Origin: an uncultured Verrucomicrobiota bacterium
GTDB taxonomy: Bacteria; Verrucomicrobiota; Kiritimatiellia; RFP12; UBA3636
Assembly (NCBI GenBank): GCA_946534105.1
Contig: CAMNCG010000011.1
Coordinates: forward strand, 1-37,484
Reading direction: 5' to 3'
DNA: 37,484 bases
Shown: piece after piece, positions 21,807 to 30,524 of the stretch
Layout: each line of letters begins with the position of its first letter
Position numbering within the stretch: position 1 is the stretch's first letter
Position numbers and translations under genes: made by a program
The notes under the pieces: generated by a model
Databases searched by the model: none
The model's input: the letters and a program-made list of their open reading frames with translations, nothing else
Told to the model about the DNA's origin: nothing

Positions 21807-24778
21807 CCGGATCGCAGGAGGGACCGTCCCGTTCGACGGCCTTCGCGGGATCATCCCGCATTTCGGCCCTCGGGGCGTGGGCGTTGTCTTTCGGGTGTGC
21901 GGTGGGATGGGGCGCGTTCGTCATGCCGGGCACGACCTTCCTGCCCAAGGCGGGCCCGCTCGGGACGGTGCTGGGCGTCCTCGCCGGCGGTGCCGCCATG
22001 GCCATCGTCGCATGGAACTACCACGCCATGACGAACCGCAGCCCGGGGCCGGGCGGGGCCTACGCCTGGGCCGTGGAGGCGTTCGGGCACGACCACGGGT
22101 TCCTCTGCGCCTGGTTCCTGATCCTCGCCTACGTGGCCATCGTGTGGGCCAACGCCACCGCGCTGGCGATCGTCGCGAACTACACGCTCGGCGATGTCTT
22201 CCGGTTCGGCTTCCACTACCGCCTGGCCGGCTTTGACGTGTGGATGGGCGAGATCGCCCTCGCCGCGGTGGCCATCGCCGCGGCGGCGGCCATCTGCTGC
22301 AACCGGCGGCTCGCGACCCGTGTGCAGACCGCGCTCGCCGTCGGCTTCGCGCTCGGCATTCTCGTCTGCTTCGCCGGCACGGTCGTCCATCACGAGGGCG
22401 GCCTCGCGGCGATGGATCCCGCCTTTTCCAATCTGGGCGACGGCGTGGGTCCGGTCGGCCAGGTTCTGCGCATCGTCGCTCTCTCCCCCTGGCTCTTCGT
22501 GGGCTTCGAGTCCATTTCGCACGCCTCCGGGGAGTTCGGCTTCCCGGCGCGCAAGTCGTTTGGCATCATGCTCGTCGCGCTCGGCGTCTCCGTGGCGGCC
22601 TACGCGATGCTGGCCGTCCTGCCGGCCCTCGTGCCGATCGAGGGCACGAACGGATGGTCCGATTACATCGGGAAACTCGGCGAGAAGACCGGCGCGCTGG
22701 CCCTCCCGACGTTCGCCGCCGTGAGCCGCGCGCTCGGGCGCCCGGGCGTGGCGCTCATCGGTGTCACGATGTTCGGGGCCATCTTCACCGGACTCGTCGG
22801 AAACCTCTTCGCGGCGAGCCGGCTCCTCGCCGCGATGGCCGATGACGGAATCCTGCACGCCCGCTTCGCGCGCCGCGCCGCCGACGGCTCCCCGAAGGGC
22901 GCGGTCCTCGCCGTCGCTGTCGTCTCGATGATCGTGCCGTTCCTGGGACGCACCGCGATCGGATTCATCGTCGACGTCTCCACCATCGGCGCCGCCTTCG
23001 CGTACGCCTACACCTCCGCGGCGGCGTGGCGCCTCGCCGGGGACCATCGCCTCCAGCGCTTCACCGGAATCTACGGGGTGGTCCTCTCCGCCGTCGTCCT
23101 GGTGCTTTTCATCGTGCCCAACTACGCCTCGGGCACGATGATGGCCACGGAGTCGTACCTGCTGCTCGTGGTGTGGTGCATTCTGGGGTTCGCCTGCTTT
23201 CGAGACGTGTTCCGCCACGACGAGCGGCGCCGCTTCGGAAAATCGACCGTCGTCTGGCTCGCGCTGCTCGTTCTCATCGCCTTCATGTCGCTGCTGTGGA
23301 TGCGGCAGATGACGAGCGACACCACGCGCCGGGCGATCGCCGACATCGAGAGCTTCCACGACAGGACGTTCCCCAACGCCCCGCAGGACGCCGACTCGCG
23401 CTGGGACGACGCCCTGGAGGTGGTCCGGCACGAGATCGGCACGTCCCTCACGCGGAGCGCCCTCGTCCAGACGGTGCTGATGCTCCTCGCCTTCGTCATC
23501 CTCTTCAACCTCCACACCATCCTCCGGCAGCGGGAGCGGGACGCGGAGCGCGAAAAGACACGGGCCCGCAGTTACTTCTTCTCCACCGTGAGCCACGACA
23601 TCCGCACGCCCCTCAACGCGATCACCGGCTTTTCCGAGATGCTCAAGACGGGGTTCGGCACGGAGGAGGAACGCTCGCAGGCCATCGACTCCATCCTCTC
23701 GGGCAGCAAAACCCTCCTCGCGCTCGTCAACGACGTGCTCGATCTGGCCCGGCTCGAATCCGGGGGCATGGCGATCAACCCCCGGCCGGTCGATTGCCCC
23801 CGGTTCCTGAACGAAATCCTCGGGACGTTCCGCGGCGCCAACCGGAAGCCCCGGCTCGAACTGCGCCTCCGGGCCGGGCGGATGCCCCTGCTGATGCTCG
23901 ACCCGCAGCGCCTCCGGCAGATCGCGTTCAACCTCCTCGGCAACGCCGTGAAGTTCACGGAGGAGGGGCATGTGGAAGTCCGCGTCTCCTTCGAGCCGGA
24001 CGAAACCGGCGCGAAGGGCCTTTTCCGACTCGACGTCGAGGACACCGGATGCGGCATTCCGCCGGACGAACTCGGGATCATCACCTCCGCGTACGTTCAG
24101 ACCGGATCGAAGAACGCCCGAAACGGCGGCACGGGCCTGGGCCTCTCCATCTGCCGGCAGCTCGCCGAAAGCGTCGGCGGAAAAATGGAGGTCATCTCCG
24201 AGGTCGGCAAGGGCTCCACATTCACGATCACGATTCCCGGCGTGGAGTCCGGCGGTCCCGCGCCGGAGGAGGCGCCGCCCTCCCCCCCGGCCGCTCCGAA
24301 GGCCGCGCCGCCGACTGCGGAGGCCGTCGCGACGTCTCCGGAGAACGCCGTCGCGCCCGCCGCCGCGAAGCCCGCGGCGACGCCGGAAACGCCCCCGCCG
24401 GCGCCTCCCTCGCGCATCCTTCTCGTGGACGACGCGAAAATGAACCTCATGGTCCTCAAGGCGCAGCTCAAGAAACTCGGCATGTTCGACGTGGTGACGG
24501 CCGCGGACGGCAACGAGGCGCTCGCCGCGCTGAAGCATCAGGGAGACGCCCCGTTCGATCTCGTGCTCACGGACATGTGGATGCCGAATCTGGACGGCGA
24601 GGGCCTCGTCCGGGCGATCCGCGCCGATCCGGCGCTCGCCGCGCTGCGCGTCGTCGTCGTGACGGCGGACGTGGAGTTGCAGGGCAAGTCCGAGGCGATG
24701 GGGTTCGACGGCATCATCCTGAAGCCCGTCACGGCGGACGTTCTCGCGAAGACGCTGACCGGAGGCGTCCCGGCGTGA
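21794..24778 (+). CDS. APC-family permease fused to hybrid histidine kinase and receiver
   Basis: A 994-residue polytopic membrane protein. Residues about 20-460 look like an amino acid-polyamine-organocation (AA_permease_2-like) transporter of about 12 helices, opening with ISALGAWALSFGCAVGWGAFVMPGTTF, typical of helix 1 in that family. Two further helices (about 492-512 and 558-580) flank an extracytoplasmic loop. HisKA has H601 in TVSHDIRTPLNAITGF; HATPase_c has NLLGNAVKF, DTGCGIP and GTGLGL. An Ala/Pro-rich linker (about 825-870) leads to a receiver with D927 in LTDMWMPNLDG. CbrA-type sensors also fuse a transporter to a kinase, but use the sodium/solute symporter fold. Whether this one transports, or only senses a solute, is open. 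It overlaps the genes on both sides (13 nt and GTGA). Confidence 0.9.
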   Translation: MQQVTGSQEGPSRSTAFAGSSRISALGAWALSFGCAVGWGAFVMPGTTFLPKAGPLGTVLGVLAGGAAMAIVAWNYHAMTNRSPGPGGAYAWAVEAFGHDHGFLCAWFLILAYVAIVWANATALAIVANYTLGDVFRFGFHYRLAGFDVWMGEIALAAVAIAAAAAICCNRRLATRVQTALAVGFALGILVCFAGTVVHHEGGLAAMDPAFSNLGDGVGPVGQVLRIVALSPWLFVGFESISHASGEFGFPARKSFGIMLVALGVSVAAYAMLAVLPALVPIEGTNGWSDYIGKLGEKTGALALPTFAAVSRALGRPGVALIGVTMFGAIFTGLVGNLFAASRLLAAMADDGILHARFARRAADGSPKGAVLAVAVVSMIVPFLGRTAIGFIVDVSTIGAAFAYAYTSAAAWRLAGDHRLQRFTGIYGVVLSAVVLVLFIVPNYASGTMMATESYLLLVVWCILGFACFRDVFRHDERRRFGKSTVVWLALLVLIAFMSLLWMRQMTSDTTRRAIADIESFHDRTFPNAPQDADSRWDDALEVVRHEIGTSLTRSALVQTVLMLLAFVILFNLHTILRQRERDAEREKTRARSYFFSTVSHDIRTPLNAITGFSEMLKTGFGTEEERSQAIDSILSGSKTLLALVNDVLDLARLESGGMAINPRPVDCPRFLNEILGTFRGANRKPRLELRLRAGRMPLLMLDPQRLRQIAFNLLGNAVKFTEEGHVEVRVSFEPDETGAKGLFRLDVEDTGCGIPPDELGIITSAYVQTGSKNARNGGTGLGLSICRQLAESVGGKMEVISEVGKGSTFTITIPGVESGGPAPEEAPPSPPAAPKAAPPTAEAVATSPENAVAPAAAKPAATPETPPPAPPSRILLVDDAKMNLMVLKAQLKKLGMFDVVTAADGNEALAALKHQGDAPFDLVLTDMWMPNLDGEGLVRAIRADPALAALRVVVVTADVELQGKSEAMGFDGIILKPVTADVLAKTLTGGVPA

Positions 24779-26031
24779 GGATCGCCCACGTGCTGCGCCG
24801 CCTGTCCTTCTCCGACTGGGGCGGCACCGAGCAGGTGGTCTGGAACGTCGCCAGAGCGCAACGCGCCGCCGGGCACGACGTGCGGATTTTCGCCACAACG
24901 GCGCTCCGCCCCGTCGCGCGAGAGACGCGCGACGGGCTCGAAATCCTCCGGTTCCGCCCGATCTATCCGTGGTGGCCGATGCCGCGGCGGCTCGTCTCCG
25001 AACTCGACCGCAAGGGAGGAAACCCGCTCGTGCCGGGCCTCGGCCGCGCGCTCCGCTCGTGGCGGCCGGACGTGATCCACTGCCACGCGATGGCCCGCCT
25101 CGCGGAGCTTTGCCTCCGCGTGGCGGAGAAAACCGGCGCGAAAAGCGTCGTGTCCCTGCACGGCGGCGGCGCGCTCGTGCCCGAGGCCGAAGCCGAGAGC
25201 CTCCGGGCGCCCACCCGCGGCCGCATCCCCTGGGGCAAGGCGCTCGACTTCGCGCTGCGCCGCACCCGCCGCGTACCCGAAGACTTCGACGGCATCGTCT
25301 GCGTCGGGGAAGACGAGGCGGAGCACTGGAGAACCCGCCACCCGCACGTGCTCTTCCTTCCCAACGGCGTCGATTGCGCGCTCTTCCGCGAGCGCGGTGC
25401 GCTCGCGGCTCCACTTCAGCCCCCGCAAGCCGCGGCCGGCGGCGCACGGGAGCGCCCGTCCGGATCGGAAAGTGGAGATGCGCGGGCACCGACCGCGCAC
25501 GTTCTCTGCGTCGCCCGCATCGACCGGCAAAAGGGCCAGCTCGCCCTCGTCGAGTGGCTGGGGCGGCATCCGGAGGCGGAGCTGCGGCTCGTCGGGCCGG
25601 TCACGCAGCCGGACTACCTCGACGAAATCCGCGCCCGCGCCGCGGCGCTTGGCGCGTCCGCGCGCCTCTCCGTCGTCGGACCGCTTCCCCCCGGCTCTCC
25701 GGAACTCGCCGCCGAATACCGCGCGGCGGACGTCTTCGCGCTCGCGAGCCGCCACGAACCCTTCGGCATCGCGGTGCTGGAGGCGTGGGCGGCGGGCGTT
25801 CCCGTGGCCGCCTCGCGCGTGGGCGGCCTTGCGCGGCTCTGCGCCGCAAACCCCGGCGCCGCCGTCATGTTCGATCCGGACGATCCGGCCTCCCTCGACG
25901 CCGCGCTCGGGCGGATTCTCGCGCCGGATTTTCCCCGCGCCCGCGCCGTGGCCGCCGGCCTCGCGGCGGCGGAGGCTTACGACTGGGGGCGCCTGTCCGG
26001 TCGTTTGCTAGACTTTTATTCTGAATTGTGA
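24775..26031 (+). CDS. GT4 family glycosyltransferase carrying the palindromic element
   Basis: A 418-residue GT-B retaining glycosyltransferase expected to extend the polysaccharide repeat on the cytoplasmic face. The N-terminal domain shows RIAHVLRRLSFSDWGGTEQ, PDVIHCHAM and VVSLHGGGALVPE; the C-terminal domain shows VLCVARIDRQKGQ and the E-x7-E region in ASRHEPFGIAVLEAWAAGVPV. The linker between them (residues about 205-242) is encoded by copy B of the 113-bp element, in place of the short loop that normally follows FLPNGVD. The start is GTG, sharing GTGA with the permease-kinase stop. Sugar specificity is unknown. Confidence 0.93.
   Translation: MRIAHVLRRLSFSDWGGTEQVVWNVARAQRAAGHDVRIFATTALRPVARETRDGLEILRFRPIYPWWPMPRRLVSELDRKGGNPLVPGLGRALRSWRPDVIHCHAMARLAELCLRVAEKTGAKSVVSLHGGGALVPEAEAESLRAPTRGRIPWGKALDFALRRTRRVPEDFDGIVCVGEDEAEHWRTRHPHVLFLPNGVDCALFRERGALAAPLQPPQAAAGGARERPSGSESGDARAPTAHVLCVARIDRQKGQLALVEWLGRHPEAELRLVGPVTQPDYLDEIRARAAALGASARLSVVGPLPPGSPELAAEYRAADVFALASRHEPFGIAVLEAWAAGVPVAASRVGGLARLCAANPGAAVMFDPDDPASLDAALGRILAPDFPRARAVAAGLAAAEAYDWGRLSGRLLDFYSEL
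25387..25499 (+). repeat. 113-bp coding palindromic element, copy B
   Basis: Same length and reading frame as copy A, with 19 base differences. The left 9-bp hairpin is unchanged, and CTCCAC (25409-25414) pairs with GTGGAG (25472-25477) at the same 57-nt spacing. The right hairpin here is TGCGCGG (25479-25485) with CCGCGCA (25493-25499). One stem position is C-G in copy A (20423/20431) and G-C here (25485/25493), a compensatory double change. Confidence 0.8.
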
Positions 26032-26053
26032 TTGAATTTCAGGCCGTTCCGGC

Positions 26054-28024
26054 ATGGAATACGTGATGTCAGAGAGCGAGCGGGAGCAACTGGCCCGGCT
26101 CGCGTTGTTGCAGAAGGTCTCCAAGCTCATTCTCGCAAAATGGGCTTGGCTCATCGTCGTTGTCTTTGCCCTCCTCGCCACGTCGTTTTCCGTCTATCTC
26201 GTGCGCCATACCGCGACGAGCGGGCACCGCTTCAAGGCCGTCACGAGCCTCATGTACGCGCCGCGCCAGGTGGCGCGCATCGAAAACATGAGCGACAAAC
26301 AGCTCATGTCGGTCCTCAGCCGCCGCTCCATCAAGCGCCGCGTCGGCAACGAAGTGCCGATGCCGATCTCGGAAAAGGAGTGCCTGACGATCGACCTGGA
26401 AATCGTGCAAGGGCGCCACCCCTCGAACATCTTCACCCTCACGGCGCGCGCCCCGACGCGCACGAGCGCCGTTGCGAAGGTGAACGCCTACGCGGCCGAG
26501 CTCGTGAAGGAATACGTCTCGTACCGTACGCGCGACCTCGAGAACTGGCGCGACTCCATCGCCGTGCGCAAGCAGTCGCTCCAGCGGCAGATCGCCGATC
26601 TGGAGGCGGAAGAGTCCACCGTGAAGGCGAGCGCCGGCGTCGTCGCCCCGGTGGAGACGCTGACGATGCTCAATTCGATGCTCTCGGACCAGCGCCGCAA
26701 CCAGTCCGACCTCAGCGTGCAGATCGCCAACGAGGAGGCCAAGCGCAAACGGCTTGAAACGGCGGTCGGGAAAATCGGCCCCCTCGTCGCCATGCACGCC
26801 GGGTCCATCCGCAGGAAAAGCGAGGAAATCGCGCAGCTCGACGCCGAGATCGCGCGCCTCCGCGAACTCTACACCGATGCGAACCCCAAGGTCATCGGCA
26901 AGCTCGAGGACCGCGAACGCCTGCTCGCCTCGTACACGACCTTTCTCGAGGAAAACGGCATTTCGGACATCGACGTTTCCGACATCGACCGCATCGCCGA
27001 ATCCGCCAACGACCTGGCGGAGACGACGATGCGCATCGCCGCCCTCCAGGAGAACCTCGTCGCCGTCAACCGCGCGATCGAGGCCAACGAAAAACGCGCC
27101 GGCGAACTCACCGCCGTGATCCCCGCGTACGAACGCCTCCGCGTCCGCCGGGCCGACATGGATTCCATCACCCGCAACCTCGAAGACCAGATCGACAACA
27201 TTGCCTACCTTGAAATGTCGATCTCCAACGACCTCCGGCAGATAGAGCGCACCGAGGGCGCGGACGGCACGAATCCGCTCCGGAGCCGCAACTTCGTGAT
27301 CGCCTTCGCCGCCGCCGGATTCTGCTCCGCGATGCTCGCTGTCTGGATTCTCGCGCTGGAGCTCGCCTTCGGCAAGGTTTCGGGCGGCCGCGAGATCGCG
27401 GCGTACGACGACGTGCGCTACCTCGGCGCCCTTCCGCCTCCGGGCCGCATGCCGGAATCCACGGAAAAGGACGTGCTTGGCGTGATCGCCCTCAAGGTTT
27501 CCGACGCCGAAGTCCCGAACGGCATCGTCCTCGTGAGCCGTCTCCCGGGCGCCGAGTGGCACCCGAAGTTCTGGGAGACGCTCGACTGGACGCTCTCCAT
27601 GGCCGGACGGCCGACGTTCACGCTGGAAATCGTCGCCAACGCGGAATTCACGCCGCCCGAGGGCGCCGAGACGCTCGTGAGCACCGTCTACAAGGGCCAG
27701 CGCGGGTGGTTCCCCGTGGACAACCGCTACACGCTCGCGCCGACGGAGCTGCAGATCCTCCAGGCGGATCTGCAGCAGCTCCGCGAGCAGTACGATCTCA
27801 TTTTCATCCACATGCCGAGCGACATTCGCCGCGGCGGCAGTTTCTACGACCAGCTCCTCGCGGTCTGCGACATCGCGCTGCTCGGCATCGGCGTCGGCAG
27901 GACGCCGCGCAACTGGTTCTCGTACGCCCGGACCCACGTCGAGGCCGCGAAGAAGCAGGCGATGGCCGTGGCGCTCGGCGAAAGTCCGCGCAAGGTGCGC
28001 AGGGAAATGGAGGCGAAGACGTGA
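26054..28024 (+). CDS. Wzz/GumC-like chain-length protein with degenerate tyrosine-kinase domain
   Basis: An inner-membrane polysaccharide co-polymerase of 656 residues. One membrane helix lies near 27-50 and a second near 413-438, enclosing a large periplasmic region rich in coiled coil (for example DLEAEESTVK, EEIAQLDAEIARLREL, RIAALQENLVAVNRAIEANEK). The C-terminal cytoplasmic part (about 480-640) resembles a BY-kinase: VLVSRLPG begins like the strand before Walker A and YDLIFIHMPSD like Walker B. But the GKS/T loop is missing (AEWHPKFWE there instead) and there is no Tyr-rich tail. I infer a non-catalytic pseudokinase that may still contact the export machinery. The start could be 26054 or the ATG at 26066. 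Its end overlaps the export gene by one base. Confidence 0.85.
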   Translation: MEYVMSESEREQLARLALLQKVSKLILAKWAWLIVVVFALLATSFSVYLVRHTATSGHRFKAVTSLMYAPRQVARIENMSDKQLMSVLSRRSIKRRVGNEVPMPISEKECLTIDLEIVQGRHPSNIFTLTARAPTRTSAVAKVNAYAAELVKEYVSYRTRDLENWRDSIAVRKQSLQRQIADLEAEESTVKASAGVVAPVETLTMLNSMLSDQRRNQSDLSVQIANEEAKRKRLETAVGKIGPLVAMHAGSIRRKSEEIAQLDAEIARLRELYTDANPKVIGKLEDRERLLASYTTFLEENGISDIDVSDIDRIAESANDLAETTMRIAALQENLVAVNRAIEANEKRAGELTAVIPAYERLRVRRADMDSITRNLEDQIDNIAYLEMSISNDLRQIERTEGADGTNPLRSRNFVIAFAAAGFCSAMLAVWILALELAFGKVSGGREIAAYDDVRYLGALPPPGRMPESTEKDVLGVIALKVSDAEVPNGIVLVSRLPGAEWHPKFWETLDWTLSMAGRPTFTLEIVANAEFTPPEGAETLVSTVYKGQRGWFPVDNRYTLAPTELQILQADLQQLREQYDLIFIHMPSDIRRGGSFYDQLLAVCDIALLGIGVGRTPRNWFSYARTHVEAAKKQAMAVALGESPRKVRREMEAKT

Positions 28025-29115
28025 TGCGTTCCCGTTTGGCGTCCTGCGGCGCAGCCGCGTTCGCGATGGCCGCCCTTCTGGCGGCGTCCGGGTGCTATCC
28101 CGGGCGCATGAAATACCACTACCGGAACACGCCGTACGCGCCTGAAATGCCGCAGGAGGCGGAGGACGCCATCATCGAGGAGAGCGGCGGCGACGGGACC
28201 GCCGTCGAGCGCCAGCGCCTGCGCCTGGAGCAGATCGCGCGCGAGGACGACGCCGTGTACCGCATGAACTCCGGCGACCAGATCGAGATCCGCGTCTACG
28301 GGCACGACGACCTCGGCATGGTGACGCGCCTCGGCCCCGACGGGACGATCGGCATGGCGTTTGTCGGCCAGGTGAAGCTCAGCGACCTTACGCTCGCGGA
28401 GGGGGCGGACGCCATTCGCGAGGGCCTTTCCGAGTACGTGAAAAATCCGGTCGTGAGCATCACGATCCGGGAAATCGCGAGCGAAACCGCCACGATTTCC
28501 GGAGCCTGCATGAAGCCCGGCGTCTACCAGATTTCGAACAGCACACGCCTCGCCGACCTCTACGCGCAGGCGGGCGCGAGCGGCGTCCGCCTCTTCAACG
28601 GCATCGACGTGGACGTGGCGGACTTGGAGCACTCCCAGTTCATCCGAGGCAACGAGATCCTTCCGGTCGATTTCCTCAAGGCGATCAACGAGGGCGACCC
28701 GCTCCACAACATCCGCATCCACAAGGGGGACTACATCCACATCGCGCAGCGCCTCGAAGCGTCCGTCACCGTGTGCGGCGACGTGAACAACCCGCACAAG
28801 CGCCTCTACGAGGCCGGAATGGGCCTCATTGAAACCCTGGCGGCCGCCGGCTGGATGCGCAACAGCCACTGGAAGCACGTCATCATCATCCGAAACGGGC
28901 TTTCCGACCCGAAGATGTACAAGGTGGACGTGGACGGCATCCTTGCGGGCAAGTGCCGCAACGTCCCGCTCCATCCCAACGACATCGTCTTCGTCCCGAA
29001 GGACGACATGTCGGAGTTCAACGTGTTCGTCCAGAAGATCCTGCCCACGGCGCAACTCGTCAGCCTCCTCCGTTCCAACGTGAGTTCATCGTGGAGCGTG
29101 GACGGCGGAAACTAG
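28024..29115 (+). CDS. Wza-like polysaccharide export lipoprotein (SLBB)
   Basis: Outer-membrane polysaccharide export protein of 363 residues. A lipoprotein signal ends in the lipobox AASGC, so Cys24 would be acylated. The poly-export domain (about 82-150) shows NSGDQIEIRVYGHDDLG and VGQVKLSDLTLAEG; SLBB-type domains follow (ISGACMKPGVYQI; VCGDVNNPHKRLYEAG with IETLAAAGW). The last 30 residues could supply the membrane helix. It starts at ATG 28024, overlapping the Wzz-like stop (TGATG); a GTG one codon earlier is an alternative. Together with the co-polymerase it forms the trans-envelope conduit. Confidence 0.92.
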   Translation: MRSRLASCGAAAFAMAALLAASGCYPGRMKYHYRNTPYAPEMPQEAEDAIIEESGGDGTAVERQRLRLEQIAREDDAVYRMNSGDQIEIRVYGHDDLGMVTRLGPDGTIGMAFVGQVKLSDLTLAEGADAIREGLSEYVKNPVVSITIREIASETATISGACMKPGVYQISNSTRLADLYAQAGASGVRLFNGIDVDVADLEHSQFIRGNEILPVDFLKAINEGDPLHNIRIHKGDYIHIAQRLEASVTVCGDVNNPHKRLYEAGMGLIETLAAAGWMRNSHWKHVIIIRNGLSDPKMYKVDVDGILAGKCRNVPLHPNDIVFVPKDDMSEFNVFVQKILPTAQLVSLLRSNVSSSWSVDGGN

Positions 29116-29150
29116 GGGCGGAAAACGTATCCGGGGAAGGGAAAAGCGCA

Positions 29151-30524
29151 GTGAAATACCTCGTGTTTGCGATCGCCGCCTTGGGCGTTCCCCCTCTCGC
29201 GTGGCTCCTTTCCCTCAACGCGCGCTGGATGCGCCACGCCTTCTGGGGCATGGCGCTGGCGCTCTGTCTCTACCAGTCGACGGCGATCAACTTCTTCTCC
29301 AACGAGTTCTACCGCGGCACCTCGCGAGGCATGGAGACAAGCCTCGTGCACCTGCTTTGCGCCACGATTCTCCTCGCGCTCGCGATGCGCCGCAGGGTCC
29401 GCTCGTGGTTTCCGGGGACCGGCTTCCGGCTCTACGCCCTCTACTTTCTGCTCTGTCTGCCGAGTTTCTGGACGGTCGAGAGCGCCCTCGTCGGCTGGTT
29501 CGAGGTCTGGAAGATGATCCTGCTGCCTCTGGTCGGGCTCGCCGTTTTCGGCTACCTCGACTCGACGGACGACATTGAAACGCCGGTGCGGGCGCTGGCG
29601 CTGCTCGTGATCGCGAACGCCGTCTGGGTGCTGCGCGCCCACTTCCTGCACATCTACCAGCCGGCCGGCCTTTTCCCGCACCGCAACAGCATGGCGATGG
29701 CGATGCAGCTGCTGGGGCCGGTGTTCCTGGCCGCGTGGCTGGAGTTCGGCCTCAAGCCGCGTTTCGGGCGGCTCTGCGCGTTTGCGTTTTTCTGCGCCGC
29801 GTTCGCGACGGTGCGCTCCTATTCGCGCGGCGCGATCGCGCTCGCGCCGATCGGCTACGGCATTGCCGCCATTGCCAGCCTCTCGGAACGCATCGGGTCC
29901 GGCCGCAAGTTCCGGCGCATGGTCCCGTTTCTCGTTTTGTGCGCCGTCGGGGCCGCCGTGGCCGCCCCGCGGGTCATCGAGCGTTTCGCGACCGCGCCGG
30001 AAGCGTCCAAGGACACCCGTGTGCAGCTCGCGGCGTGCGCACGCGAAATGATCATCGACGAGCCGTGGCGCGGCGTCGGCATCAACAACTGGGGCATCAA
30101 GATCAACCCGCCCTACGAGTACGCCGCGCGCGCCGGGCGCGACACCGGGCGCGGCGAGGGGTACGCCGACGGCATCGTCGAGACCGTCTACCTGCTCGTC
30201 GCGGCGGAGTGCGGGATTCCCGCACTCTGCGCGATGCTCCTGTGGTTCTTCTGGTATTTCGTCAAGTGCGTCGCACTCTTGAAAAGGACCCGCGGCTCGA
30301 TGTGGCACTTCCTTCCGGCCGGCCTCGCCGGGGGGCTGTTCACGAACTACCTGCAGAGCGCGCTGGAGTGGGTCCTTCGCCAGCCCATCAACATGATCCT
30401 GCTCATGTTCGTTTTCGGCATCGTCTCCTGGCTCGACATCCGCACCCGCAAGCGCACGGACATCGCCGGAAACGTGCTCGACGTCGTCGCGCCGGACGCG
30501 GCGGAGGCGGGGGTGGTCGAATGA
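29151..30524 (+). CDS. O-antigen ligase/polymerase-like (Wzy-type) membrane protein
   Basis: A 457-residue protein with about ten or more hydrophobic helices and a large extracytoplasmic loop between late helices, the general form of the Wzy/WaaL/O-antigen ligase superfamily. The loop motif GVGINNWGI recalls the GVGPGNF-type motif of that family, preceded by arginines and VRSYSRGAIAL. It probably polymerises repeat units at the periplasmic face or transfers the glycan. Start GTG at 29151 follows GGGGAAGGG by about 10 nt. Its end overlaps the next gene as ATGA. Families of this kind diverge quickly, so polymerase versus ligase cannot be decided. Confidence 0.8.
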   Translation: MKYLVFAIAALGVPPLAWLLSLNARWMRHAFWGMALALCLYQSTAINFFSNEFYRGTSRGMETSLVHLLCATILLALAMRRRVRSWFPGTGFRLYALYFLLCLPSFWTVESALVGWFEVWKMILLPLVGLAVFGYLDSTDDIETPVRALALLVIANAVWVLRAHFLHIYQPAGLFPHRNSMAMAMQLLGPVFLAAWLEFGLKPRFGRLCAFAFFCAAFATVRSYSRGAIALAPIGYGIAAIASLSERIGSGRKFRRMVPFLVLCAVGAAVAAPRVIERFATAPEASKDTRVQLAACAREMIIDEPWRGVGINNWGIKINPPYEYAARAGRDTGRGEGYADGIVETVYLLVAAECGIPALCAMLLWFFWYFVKCVALLKRTRGSMWHFLPAGLAGGLFTNYLQSALEWVLRQPINMILLMFVFGIVSWLDIRTRKRTDIAGNVLDVVAPDAAEAGVVE

